NCBI GenBank assembly: GCA_934456365.1
Contig: CAKSHC010000003.1
Span: 139,884-203,883, forward strand
Length of the DNA stretch: 64,000 nucleotides
Direction: 5' to 3'
DNA from: an uncultured Eubacteriales bacterium
Lineage (GTDB): Bacteria; Bacillota; Clostridia; Oscillospirales; UMGS1783
Shown here: positions 1 to 7,071 of the stretch, piece by piece
Layout: the number at the start of each line of letters is the position of its first letter
Position numbering within the stretch: position 1 is the stretch's first letter
Translations under genes and position numbers: made by a program
Notes under the pieces: model-generated
Databases searched by the model: none
Told to the model about the DNA's origin: nothing
What the model saw: the letters and a program-made list of their open reading frames with translations, nothing else

Positions 1-942
1 CTGCTCGCCCTTGATGTCGTCGATCTTGTCGAGGTGCTCGCGCTCCTTGATCTCCATCAGCTTGCTCATCAGCATCTTCATGGCCATATCCTTGTTCTGA
101 TGCTGGCTGCGCTCGTTTTGGCAGCAAACCACAATGCCGGTCGGCAGATGGGTGATGCGGATGGCCGAAGAGGTTTTATTGACCTTCTGCCCGCCTGCGC
201 CCGAAGAACGGTAGGTATCCACCCGGATGTCCTCGTCGCGGATATCCACCTTGATGCTGTCGTCGATCTCGGGAACGATTTCCAAAGAGGCAAAGGAGGT
301 CTGACGGCGGCCCGACGCGTCGAAGGGAGAAACGCGCACCAGCCGGTGCACCCCCGCCTCGCCCTTGAGATAGCCGTAGGCGTTTTCACCCGCCACCTCG
401 AAGGAAACGGATTTCAGCCCGGCCTCGTCGCCCTCGAGCTGATCGAGCAGCGTAAATTTGAAACGATGGCTCTCGGCCCAGTGCTGGTACATCCGGAAAA
501 GCATCTCCACCCAGTCCTGCGCCTCGGTGCCGCCCGCGCCGGCGTGCAGCGTCACGATCGCCGTGCGGTTGTCGTATTCCCCGGAAAGAAGCGTCTGCAT
601 CAGAGCGGCGCTCAGATCGCGGTCCAGCGCCTTTTCGCTTTCCCGCGCCTCGTCCACAAAGCTCGCGTCGTTCGCTTCCTCGGCCATTTCGATTAAGGTC
701 TGCGCGTCCTCAAGGCGGGTCTGCAGCTCCTGAAGCTGCGAAAGCTTGGCCTTGAGCGAGCTGAGCTTCTGCAAAACCTTGGAGCTGTTTTGCGGATCGT
801 CCCAGAAGCCCGCCGCGCCCGACTGTTCCTCCAGCTCGGCGATCTGCCCTTTGAGCGTGTCGGGATCCAGCGCCCGGGAAAGCTCCTCGAGGCGCGGCGA
901 AAGAGCAAGCAGGTTTTGTTTGGTCTCGTCGTATTCGATCAT
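1..942 (-). CDS. prfB: Peptide chain release factor 2 (RF2), 3' end cut by window edge
   Basis: RF2 releases the peptide at UGA and UAA codons. The frame is open from ATG at 942 to base 1 (314 codons), so the C-terminus lies outside the window. The GGQ motif that reaches the peptidyl-transferase centre is visible (SGAGGQKVNK), as are the RF2 blocks AGAGGTEAQDW and GVHRLVRVSPFD. GAGG sits 8 bases before the ATG. Most bacterial prfB genes need a +1 frameshift near codon 26; here the matching region (LSRALDPDTLKGQ) is in one frame with no internal stop, so no autoregulatory frameshift is needed. It lies 56 bases after mnmA and has its own promoter. Confidence 0.97.
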   Translation of the reverse strand, partial: MIEYDETKQNLLALSPRLEELSRALDPDTLKGQIAELEEQSGAAGFWDDPQNSSKVLQKLSSLKAKLSQLQELQTRLEDAQTLIEMAEEANDASFVDEARESEKALDRDLSAALMQTLLSGEYDNRTAIVTLHAGAGGTEAQDWVEMLFRMYQHWAESHRFKFTLLDQLEGDEAGLKSVSFEVAGENAYGYLKGEAGVHRLVRVSPFDASGRRQTSFASLEIVPEIDDSIKVDIRDEDIRVDTYRSSGAGGQKVNKTSSAIRITHLPTGIVVCCQNERSQHQNKDMAMKMLMSKLMEIKEREHLDKIDDIKGEQ

Positions 943-973
943 CGTATCATCCTCAAAAAATCGTATTCATCTT

Positions 974-1002
974 ATTATATCGAAAGCCCGCTTGCTTGTC
1001 AA
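974..1002 (-). promoter_or_regulatory. prfB promoter
   Basis: On the minus strand TTGACA (997-1002) and TATAAT (974-979) are perfect sigma-A boxes with a 17-base spacer, about 25 bases before the predicted start of transcription of prfB. RF2 can therefore be made independently of the mnmA operon upstream. Confidence 0.85.
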
Positions 1003-2018
1003 ACGAAAAATCCGCCGCCCAGGCAGTCTTCGCCCTCGTAGAAAACGGCGGCCTGCCCCGGCGTCACGGCGCGCACCGGCTTTTCGAAGAAAAGCTCGGT
1101 GCCCTCACTGTCGACCAGCACCCGCGCCCGTGCTTCGCCGCCCGCCGAGCGCACCCGCACTCCGGCTTCAAAGCTCTCGCCCGGCGCAAAGAGCCGCTTC
1201 TGCCAAACGGGATTGCGCACCCGCGCCCGCTCGGTGTAGGGGTCCTCAAAGGAGAGAATAACCTCGTTTTCCCGCGGCAGAATCTTCTCCACATAGCACG
1301 GCCGCCCGAGCGCCACCCCCAGGTTCTTGCGCTGCCCGATCGTGTAGGCAAAAATGCCCCGGTGCCGCCCGACCGGCTTTCCCGTTTCCCGGAGAATAAA
1401 ATCCCCCGGCAAACAGGAGGGGAGAAGCGGCCGCAGATACTCCTCGGCGGAAAGCGAGGTAAAGCAGAGATCCTGGCTGTCCTTTTTGCGCGCCACCGGG
1501 ATCCCCGCCTGCTCGGCAAGCTCCCGCGTCAGCGCCTTTTCCTGCCCCCCGAGCGGGAAAACCGCCCGGCGCAGAACCTCCTGCGGAAGCTGGGAAAGCA
1601 TATAGCTCTGATCCTTCACCGGGCTCTTTTTCGGGAAAAACCGCCCGTCCTTTTCGCCCAGCAGGGCATAGTGGCCGGTGGCGATCTTCTCGTAGCCGTG
1701 GGCGTCGGCCTCGCGGCACAGCGCGGCAAACTTCACCCGCGGATTGCAGAGCACACAGGGATTGGGCGTTTCCCCCGCGGCGTAAAGCGCCGCAAAGGGC
1801 TCCAGCACCTTCTCCTTGAATTCCCGGCGCAGATCGGCAAGGAAAAGAGGGATGCCGAGATGCTCGGCAACCCTCTTGGCGTCTTCGTATTCGGAAAGCC
1901 CCCGGTCGCTCATCAGGCAGAAAAGCCCGCCCACGCGCCGGTCCTTCTCCAAAAGCAGCCGGGCCGTCAGCGCGGAATCCACCCCGCCCGAGAGCCCGAC
2001 CAGCACCCCCTCGCTCAT
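999..2018 (-). CDS. mnmA: tRNA-specific 2-thiouridylase MnmA
   Basis: MnmA adds the 2-thio group to U34 of tRNA-Lys, -Glu and -Gln, using ATP and sulfur passed on from a cysteine desulfurase. The 339-residue protein begins with the PP-loop SGGVDS (residues 10-15). It has the paired catalytic cysteines in NPCVLCN (Cys91) and SQDLCFT (Cys185), and the TGHYA motif. The length is a little short of the usual 350-370. The start overlaps the stop of the IscU-like gene by four bases, so the pair is likely translationally coupled; with nifS upstream the operon groups the sulfur donor and its user. Confidence 0.96.
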   Translation of the reverse strand: MSEGVLVGLSGGVDSALTARLLLEKDRRVGGLFCLMSDRGLSEYEDAKRVAEHLGIPLFLADLRREFKEKVLEPFAALYAAGETPNPCVLCNPRVKFAALCREADAHGYEKIATGHYALLGEKDGRFFPKKSPVKDQSYMLSQLPQEVLRRAVFPLGGQEKALTRELAEQAGIPVARKKDSQDLCFTSLSAEEYLRPLLPSCLPGDFILRETGKPVGRHRGIFAYTIGQRKNLGVALGRPCYVEKILPRENEVILSFEDPYTERARVRNPVWQKRLFAPGESFEAGVRVRSAGGEARARVLVDSEGTELFFEKPVRAVTPGQAAVFYEGEDCLGGGFFV

Positions 2019-2455
2019 TTGCAGTGGGTGCAGCAGGAGGTGCAGTCGTGCGAACAGGCGTTCTTCAGCTCCTCCGGCAGCTCGCGGCCCGTTTTGGTGT
2101 AGAAATCCAGAAGCGCCGCCTTGATGGCCTCCTCGGCTAAAACCGAGCAGTGCAGCTTCTGGGGCGGCAGCCCGTCGAGCGCCTCCACCACCGCCTTGTT
2201 GGTCAGCGCCAGAGCTTCCTTGACGCTCTTGCCCCGGATCAGCTCGGTCGCCATCGAAGAGGTGGCCACCGCCGCGCCGCAGCCGAAGGTCTGAAACTTG
2301 ACGTCGGTGATGACGTCGTTGTCGTCAATGGTCAGAAACATCTTCATGATGTCGCCGCACTTGGCGTTGCCCACCTCGCCCACAGCCGAGGGGTTCTCGA
2401 TCTCGCCCACATTGCGCGGGTGCATGAAATGATCCATCACTTTTTCGCTGTACAT
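2015..2455 (-). CDS. nifU: Fe-S cluster assembly scaffold, NifU/IscU type
   Basis: A scaffold protein on which Fe-S clusters are built before transfer to target proteins. The 146-residue sequence has the three ligand cysteines of the IscU family (Cys33 in KCGD with Asp35, Cys59 in FGCG, Cys103 in LHCS). It ends in an unusual cysteine cluster (Cys134, 138, 141, 142, 145), a tail seen in many clostridial NifU-like proteins and possibly metal binding. It sits four bases after the nifS stop and overlaps mnmA. The partner desulfurase is the preceding gene. Confidence 0.94.
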   Translation of the reverse strand: MYSEKVMDHFMHPRNVGEIENPSAVGEVGNAKCGDIMKMFLTIDDNDVITDVKFQTFGCGAAVATSSMATELIRGKSVKEALALTNKAVVEALDGLPPQKLHCSVLAEEAIKAALLDFYTKTGRELPEELKNACSHDCTSCCTHCK

Positions 2456-2459
2456 AAAA

Positions 2460-3641
2460 TTACACCTTCCTTTTTTCTTCCGGCAGCTCGTTCCAGAGCG
2501 GGCTCATCCTGCGCAGCTTGTCCACGATCAGCGGCATCCGCTCCAGAATGTAGTCGATATCCTCGTCGGTATTCTCGTGCGAAAGCGAGAAACGGATCGA
2601 ACCGTGCGCGATCTCGTGCGGCAGCCCGATCGAAAGCAGAACGTGCGACGGATCCAGAGAAGCCGACGCACAGGCGCTCCCCGAGGTCGCGCAGATCCCG
2701 TCGATGTCCAGCCAGAGCAGCAGGCTCTCGCCCTCAATATAAGGGAACGAGCAGTTCACATTCCCCGGCAGCCGCTGCTCGCGGTCGCCGTTTAAGCGCG
2801 CGTAGGGGATCTTCAGAAGCCCGTCGATCAGCCGGTCGCGCAGCCGCGCCACCTTCTCGGCGTTCTCCGCCATGTGATCGCAGCTTTCCTTCAGCGCCGC
2901 CGCCGTGCCCACAATCCCCGGCACATTCTCCGTCCCGGCCCGCTTCATGCGCTCCTGCTGCCCGCCGTCCAGCAGCGGCGGCAGGTATTGCCCGTTTTTC
3001 AGGTAAAGCCCGCCGATGCCCTTCGGCCCGCCGAACTTATGCCCCGAAAAGCTCAGCGCGTCCACCCCCCATTCCTTCACATCGATGGGAATGTGGCCCA
3101 GCGCCTGCACCGCGTCGGTATGGAAAAAGATCTTGTGCTCGTGCGCAATGGCGCACAGCTCCCGGATCGGCTGGATCGTGCCGATCTCGTTGTTGGCCGT
3201 CATGACCGTCACCAAAACCGTGTTGTCCCGGATCGCCTTGCGCAGATCCTCCGGATGCACGATCCCGTTTTCATAAACCGGCAAAAGCGTGACCTCAGCC
3301 CCGCATTTCTCCAGCGAGTGGATCACCGCATGATGCTCAAAGGCCGTCGAAATGATGTGGGGCGTGATCCCCTTCTGAAGAGCCTTCTGACAGGCCCCCT
3401 TGATCACCCAGTTGTCGCTCTCGGTGCCCCCGGCCGTGAAATAAATTTCATTGGGCGCCGCATTCATGCAGGCCGCGATCGTCGCCCGCCCTTCGTCTAC
3501 CGCCGCCTTGGCCGCCTGCCCCGCCGCATGCAGCGAGGAAGGATTGCCGTAGGTCTCGGTAAAATACGGGAGCATCGCCTCCAGCGCCTGCGGGCTTACC
3601 CGCGTCGTCGCCGCGTTGTCCGCGTAAACCATTCGTTTCAT
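2460..3641 (-). CDS. nifS: Cysteine desulfurase NifS/IscS family
   Basis: A PLP enzyme that takes sulfur from cysteine to form alanine and a persulfide, feeding the scaffold and the tRNA thiolase downstream. The start chosen is ATG 3641 (393 residues), preceded by AAGGAG; an in-frame upstream extension to 3668 lies inside rnhA and has no ribosome site. The PLP lysine is in SGHKFGGPKG (Lys202), with HTDAVQ before it. The active cysteine is in SGSACAS. It lies seven bases downstream of the rnhA stop in the same operon. Confidence 0.95.
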   Translation of the reverse strand: MKRMVYADNAATTRVSPQALEAMLPYFTETYGNPSSLHAAGQAAKAAVDEGRATIAACMNAAPNEIYFTAGGTESDNWVIKGACQKALQKGITPHIISTAFEHHAVIHSLEKCGAEVTLLPVYENGIVHPEDLRKAIRDNTVLVTVMTANNEIGTIQPIRELCAIAHEHKIFFHTDAVQALGHIPIDVKEWGVDALSFSGHKFGGPKGIGGLYLKNGQYLPPLLDGGQQERMKRAGTENVPGIVGTAAALKESCDHMAENAEKVARLRDRLIDGLLKIPYARLNGDREQRLPGNVNCSFPYIEGESLLLWLDIDGICATSGSACASASLDPSHVLLSIGLPHEIAHGSIRFSLSHENTDEDIDYILERMPLIVDKLRRMSPLWNELPEEKRKV

Positions 3642-3648
3642 CCTGTCT

Positions 3649-4089
3649 TCACTCCTTGTGCCGCGCACACTCGGCCACAGCCAGCGCGTCGCAGCGTTCG
3701 TTTTCCGCGTGCCCGGCGTGCCCCTTCACCCAGCAAAACTCCACCCGGTGCCGCGCCAGCTGCTCGTCCAGCTGCCGCCAGAGGTCGTCGTTCTTCACCG
3801 GCTTCTTATCCGCCTTCTTCCAGCCCAGCCGCTTCCAGTTGGCAAGCCAGCCCTCGGTGATCGCCTTGGCCACATATTGCGAATCCGTCGTCAGCAAAAC
3901 CTCGCAGGGCTCCTTGAGCGCCCGCAGCGCCGCAATCACAGCCGTCAGCTCCATCCGATTGTTGGTGGTCGCCCTCTCGCCGCCCGAAAGCTCCTTTTCC
4001 GCGCTCCCGAACCGCAAGATCGCGCCCCACCCGCCGGCCCCCGGATTGCCGGAACAGGCCCCGTCGGTGAAGATCTCCACACGCTTCAT
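3649..4089 (-). CDS. rnhA: Ribonuclease HI
   Basis: Cleaves RNA in RNA-DNA hybrids such as R-loops and primers. The 146 residues match the usual length of bacterial RNase HI. The metal-binding carboxylates are visible: Asp9 in FTDGACSGNPG, Glu47 in NRMELTA, Asp69 in TTDSQYV and Asp134 in NERCDALA, with the flexible His in KGHAGH. The gene is first in the rnhA-nifS-nifU-mnmA run and starts right behind two overlapping promoters in the 3' end of glyQS. Confidence 0.97.
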   Translation of the reverse strand: MKRVEIFTDGACSGNPGAGGWGAILRFGSAEKELSGGERATTNNRMELTAVIAALRALKEPCEVLLTTDSQYVAKAITEGWLANWKRLGWKKADKKPVKNDDLWRQLDEQLARHRVEFCWVKGHAGHAENERCDALAVAECARHKE

Positions 4090-4093
4090 TTAT

Positions 4094-4135
4094 ATTATAC
4101 CGCCTTAGTATAGATTATGCAAGCCCTTTTGTCAA
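4094..4135 (-). promoter_or_regulatory. Two overlapping promoters of the rnhA-nifS-nifU-mnmA operon
   Basis: Promoter one is TTGACA (4130-4135) with TATACT (4107-4112); promoter two is TTGCAT (4117-4122) with TATAAT (4094-4099). Both spacers are 17 bases. The first would give an mRNA carrying AAGGCGG before the rnhA ATG. The second would start transcription at or next to the ATG and give a nearly leaderless rnhA. The outer -35 box overlaps the glyQS stop codon. Confidence 0.75.
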
Positions 4136-5559
4136 AAAGTCATGCGCTCGCGGATATAGGCGGCCACGGAATCCATCGGAATGCGCACCTGCTCCATGCT
4201 GTCGCGCTCGCGCACCGTCACGCAGCCGTCGGCCTCCACACCCTTTTCGGGGTCGCCCACCGTCTGGAAGTCCACCGTGATGCAGAAGGGGGTGCCGATC
4301 TCGTCCTCGCGGCGATAGCGCTTGCCGATGCTGCCCGCGTCGTCATAGTCGCACATGAATTCCTTCGAGAGGGAAGCGAAGAGCTCGCCCGCCGGAGAAG
4401 CCAGCTTCTTGGAAAGCGGCAAAACGGCGCACTTGAAGGGCGCCAGCGCCGGATGCAGGCGCAGCACCACCCGCACATCGTTTTTCTCCGCGTCCACCAC
4501 CTCTTCGTCGTAAGCGTCGCAGAGGAAAGCCAGGAAGGACCGCTCCACTCCCAAAGAGGGCTCGATCACATAGGGGATATACCGCTCGTTTTTCTCCTGA
4601 TCGAAGTAGGTCAGATCCTTGCCCGAGGTGTTCTGATGCTGGGTCAGATCGTAGTCGGTCCGATCCGCCACCCCCCAAAGCTCGCCCCAGCCGAAGGGGA
4701 AGAGGAATTCAAAGTCGGTCGTGGCCTTGGAGTAGAAGCAGAGCTCCTCGGGATCGTGGTCGCGCAGCCGCAGGTTTTCTTCGGTCATGCCGAGCGAAAG
4801 CAGCCAGTCGCGGCAGAAGGAGCGCCAGTATTGGAACCACTCCAGATCCGTCCCCGGCACGCAGAAAAATTCCAGCTCCATCTGCTCGAATTCCCGCACC
4901 CGGAAAATGAAGTTGCCCGGCGTGATCTCGTTGCGGAAGCTCTTGCCGATCTGCCCGATCCCGAAGGGCACCTTGCGCCGCGTCGTGCGCGCCACATTGG
5001 GGAAGTTCACGAAAATGCCCTGCGCCGTCTCCGGCCGCAGATACACGGTGTTCTTCGCGTCCTCCGTCACCCCCTGGAAGGTCTTGAACATCAGGTTGAA
5101 CTGCCGGATGTCGGTGAAGTCATGCTTGCCGCAGCTCGGGCAGGGAATGGCGTTTTGACGGATGAAGTCCATCATCTCGTCCTGGCTCATCGCGTCCACC
5201 GGCTTGGGAGGCTCCAGCCCCTTCTCGGCGCAGAAATCCTCGATCAGCTTGTCCGCCCGGAAGCGCTCCTTGCAGGCGCGGCAGTCCATCAGGGGATCGG
5301 AAAAGCCCGAAAGATGCCCCGAGGCCACCCAGGTCTGCGGATTCATCAGAATGGCCGCGTCCAGCCCCACATTGTACGGGTTTTCCTGCACAAACTTCTT
5401 CCACCAGGCCCGCTTGATGTTGTTTTTGAGCTCCACCCCCAAAGGACCGTAGTCCCAGGTGTTGGCCAGCCCGCCGTAAATTTCGCTGCCCGCAAACACA
5501 AAGCCGCGCGCCTTGCAGAGATTGACCAGCTTTTCCATGGATTTTTCCGTGTTTTTCAT
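4132..5559 (-). CDS. glyQS: Glycyl-tRNA synthetase, single-chain class II
   Basis: Charges tRNA-Gly. This is the homodimeric alpha2 form (475 residues), not the alpha2beta2 form, fitting many Bacillota. The start is ATG 5559 behind GAGGGG; an upstream in-frame ATG at 5574 lacks a ribosome site. Family blocks visible are the N-terminal GFVFAGSEIYGG, WDYGPLG, the class II motif 2 region FRNEITPGNFIFRVREFEQME, and the C-terminal anticodon-binding part beginning near VVLRLHPALAP. Two CxxC pairs (MDCRACK, CPSCGK) in the insertion could bind zinc. No T-box leader is visible in the roughly 40 bases of 5' UTR. Confidence 0.96.
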   Translation of the reverse strand: MKNTEKSMEKLVNLCKARGFVFAGSEIYGGLANTWDYGPLGVELKNNIKRAWWKKFVQENPYNVGLDAAILMNPQTWVASGHLSGFSDPLMDCRACKERFRADKLIEDFCAEKGLEPPKPVDAMSQDEMMDFIRQNAIPCPSCGKHDFTDIRQFNLMFKTFQGVTEDAKNTVYLRPETAQGIFVNFPNVARTTRRKVPFGIGQIGKSFRNEITPGNFIFRVREFEQMELEFFCVPGTDLEWFQYWRSFCRDWLLSLGMTEENLRLRDHDPEELCFYSKATTDFEFLFPFGWGELWGVADRTDYDLTQHQNTSGKDLTYFDQEKNERYIPYVIEPSLGVERSFLAFLCDAYDEEVVDAEKNDVRVVLRLHPALAPFKCAVLPLSKKLASPAGELFASLSKEFMCDYDDAGSIGKRYRREDEIGTPFCITVDFQTVGDPEKGVEADGCVTVRERDSMEQVRIPMDSVAAYIRERMTF

Positions 5560-5595
5560 CGTATATCCCCTCATTCGGTGGTTTCGTTACCCTTT

Positions 5596-5624
5596 ATCAT
5601 ACTATAGAGGAAGAAAAAATGCAA
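5596..5624 (-). promoter_or_regulatory. glyQS promoter
   Basis: TTGCAT (5619-5624) and TATGAT (5596-5601) on the minus strand, spacer 17 bases, followed by about 30 bases to GAGGGG and the ATG. Confidence 0.6.
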
Positions 5625-5677
5625 GAAAAAGCCGCCGCCGATTTTCGCTCCCTCCCTCAAGGCTCAAAAATCTTTCG

Positions 5678-5706
5678 TTGCCTTTTTCGGCGCCGCGCCG
5701 TATAAT
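5678..5706 (+). promoter_or_regulatory. Promoter of the AraC-family gene
   Basis: TTGCCT (5678-5683) and TATAAT (5701-5706) with a 17-base spacer. The predicted transcript starts near 5713, which rules out the in-frame ATG at 5705 and supports the ATG at 5759. Confidence 0.75.
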
Positions 5707-5758
5707 GAAGGAAAACCGGGCAGATAATGCAAAGTATATTCGGAAAGCGGGGAAAAAG

Positions 5759-6766
5759 ATGTTTCAGAAAAAAATCACCGACCTCGGCTCCCTGGCCGAT
5801 CCCTCCGGCCGCCCTCTCGTGTCGTTGAGTGAGGTCTTCATCACCCCCTTCGCGCGCCCCCGGATCCGCCATTCCCACCTCGCCTTTGAACTCACGCTCG
5901 TGCGCGAGGGCGGCGGAGTCTACGTCGTCGGCGAAACGCCCTATCCCCTCGAAAAGGGCGCCTTTCTCGTCTTCGCCGGCAACGAACCCCATTGCCTGAC
6001 CCGGGTGGACACGCCGGGGCTTCGCCTGCTCAGCCTGCGCTTTGAGCCCCGGCTTTTGAGTGGCGGCGCCGTCGGGCTTTCCGGGGAAAATGCCCGCTTC
6101 TGCTTCTGCCATAGCCCTTCCTTTTCAAACGCCATCCCTCCCTCCCGGGCCTCCCGGCTGTCGGCGCTTTTGGAGGAGATCGAAACGGAGCTGCGGGAAA
6201 GGGAGGCCGAATATCCGCTGCGGGTTCGGGTTCTTTTGGACGAGATCGCCGTTGAGCTGATCCGCTGCCACGGCTATGCCGCTCCCGGAGCGGCCCCCTC
6301 CCGCGAGGGCGCGGCGCTGTGCCGCCGCGTTTCCCGCCTCCTCGATTCCCGCTACGCCGAGCCGCTCACGCTCGCCGCTCTCGCCGAGGAGGCCGGCATC
6401 TCGCCGCCGTATCTGTCGTCGCTGTTCCATGCCGTCTGCGGCATCTCGCTTTGGGACTATCTTCTGGCCCGTCGCGTTGAGGCGGCCTCCCGCCTGCTGA
6501 CCGACGGCGTGCCGCGCACCGTGCTCGAAACAGCCCTGCTCTGCGGGTTCAACAACACCGCCAATTTCAATAAGGCCTTTCGGAAGATCACCGGCGTCAC
6601 CCCCCGTGCCTACCGCGCCCTCGGCGATCTCTCTTTCTTCGGAGCAGGAACCGAAAATTGGTCAACCGGGGAGGAAGTGTCCGTTGACTTGAAGAAAAAA
6701 AATCGCTATAATGAGAAGAAAGAAATCGAAGATGGAGGAGTCGTTTATGGCCAAAGAAGCGATTGA
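5759..6766 (+). CDS. AraC-family transcriptional regulator
   Basis: A 335-residue regulator with an N-terminal cupin-like sensing domain (roughly residues 15-130; HSHLAFEL and VFAGNEPHCL are typical) and a C-terminal double helix-turn-helix. The DNA-binding part is clear: LTLAALAEEAGISPPYLSSLF and CGFNNTANFNKAFRKITGVTPRAYR. The AraC fold normally ends a few residues after this; here about 45 further residues run through the promoter of the next operon, so the tail is probably unconstrained. The stop lies 20 bases inside the first V-ATPase gene. The ligand is unknown; control of the ATPase operon is only suggested by position. Confidence 0.88.
   Translation: MFQKKITDLGSLADPSGRPLVSLSEVFITPFARPRIRHSHLAFELTLVREGGGVYVVGETPYPLEKGAFLVFAGNEPHCLTRVDTPGLRLLSLRFEPRLLSGGAVGLSGENARFCFCHSPSFSNAIPPSRASRLSALLEEIETELREREAEYPLRVRVLLDEIAVELIRCHGYAAPGAAPSREGAALCRRVSRLLDSRYAEPLTLAALAEEAGISPPYLSSLFHAVCGISLWDYLLARRVEAASRLLTDGVPRTVLETALLCGFNNTANFNKAFRKITGVTPRAYRALGDLSFFGAGTENWSTGEEVSVDLKKKNRYNEKKEIEDGGVVYGQRSD
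6684..6712 (+). promoter_or_regulatory. V-ATPase operon promoter
   Basis: TTGACT (6684-6689) and TATAAT (6707-6712), spacer 17 bases, inside the 3' end of the AraC gene. GGAGGAG follows just before the ATG at 6747. Confidence 0.85.
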
Positions 6767-7055
6767 AGCGATCCGGCAGGCCGAGGAAGAGGCTTCCGGC
6801 ATCATCCGCCGCGCCGGGGAGGAGGCCGAGCGCATCCGGCGTGAGGCGAAAACCCGCGCCGGCACGCGCCGGGAAGAGATCCTCGGACAGGCGCAGGCCG
6901 CCCTGGCCGCCCAGGCCCGCGAAGAGGAGGAGGCGCGCCGTCAGGCGATCGCCGCCGCCGAAGGAGAAGCCGCCGAAGAGGGCGTTCAGCTGCGCCGGCA
7001 GGCCGAGAAAAATCGGCCTCGCGCCGTGCGGCTTTGCGCGGAAAAGCTCTTTTGA
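6747..7055 (+). CDS. ntpG: V-type ATPase subunit G/H (peripheral stalk)
   Basis: A 102-residue, almost wholly charged alpha-helical protein (EAIRQAEEEASGIIRRAGEE and onward) of the kind that pairs with subunit E to form the peripheral stalk linking the a/I subunit to the catalytic head. The start is ATG 6747 behind GGAGGAG; a longer in-frame start at 6711 overlaps the promoter. It is first in the ATPase operon, 16 bases before subunit I. Coiled-coil proteins are hard to assign by sequence alone, so the call leans on gene order. Confidence 0.82.
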   Translation: MAKEAIEAIRQAEEEASGIIRRAGEEAERIRREAKTRAGTRREEILGQAQAALAAQAREEEEARRQAIAAAEGEAAEEGVQLRRQAEKNRPRAVRLCAEKLF

Positions 7056-7071
7056 GTAAAGGAGAATCGCT

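Noticed and set aside
5560..5700. T-box leader for glyQS
   Set aside because: The 5' UTR is only about 40 bases and the conserved TGGNACCGCG-type T-box sequence is absent.
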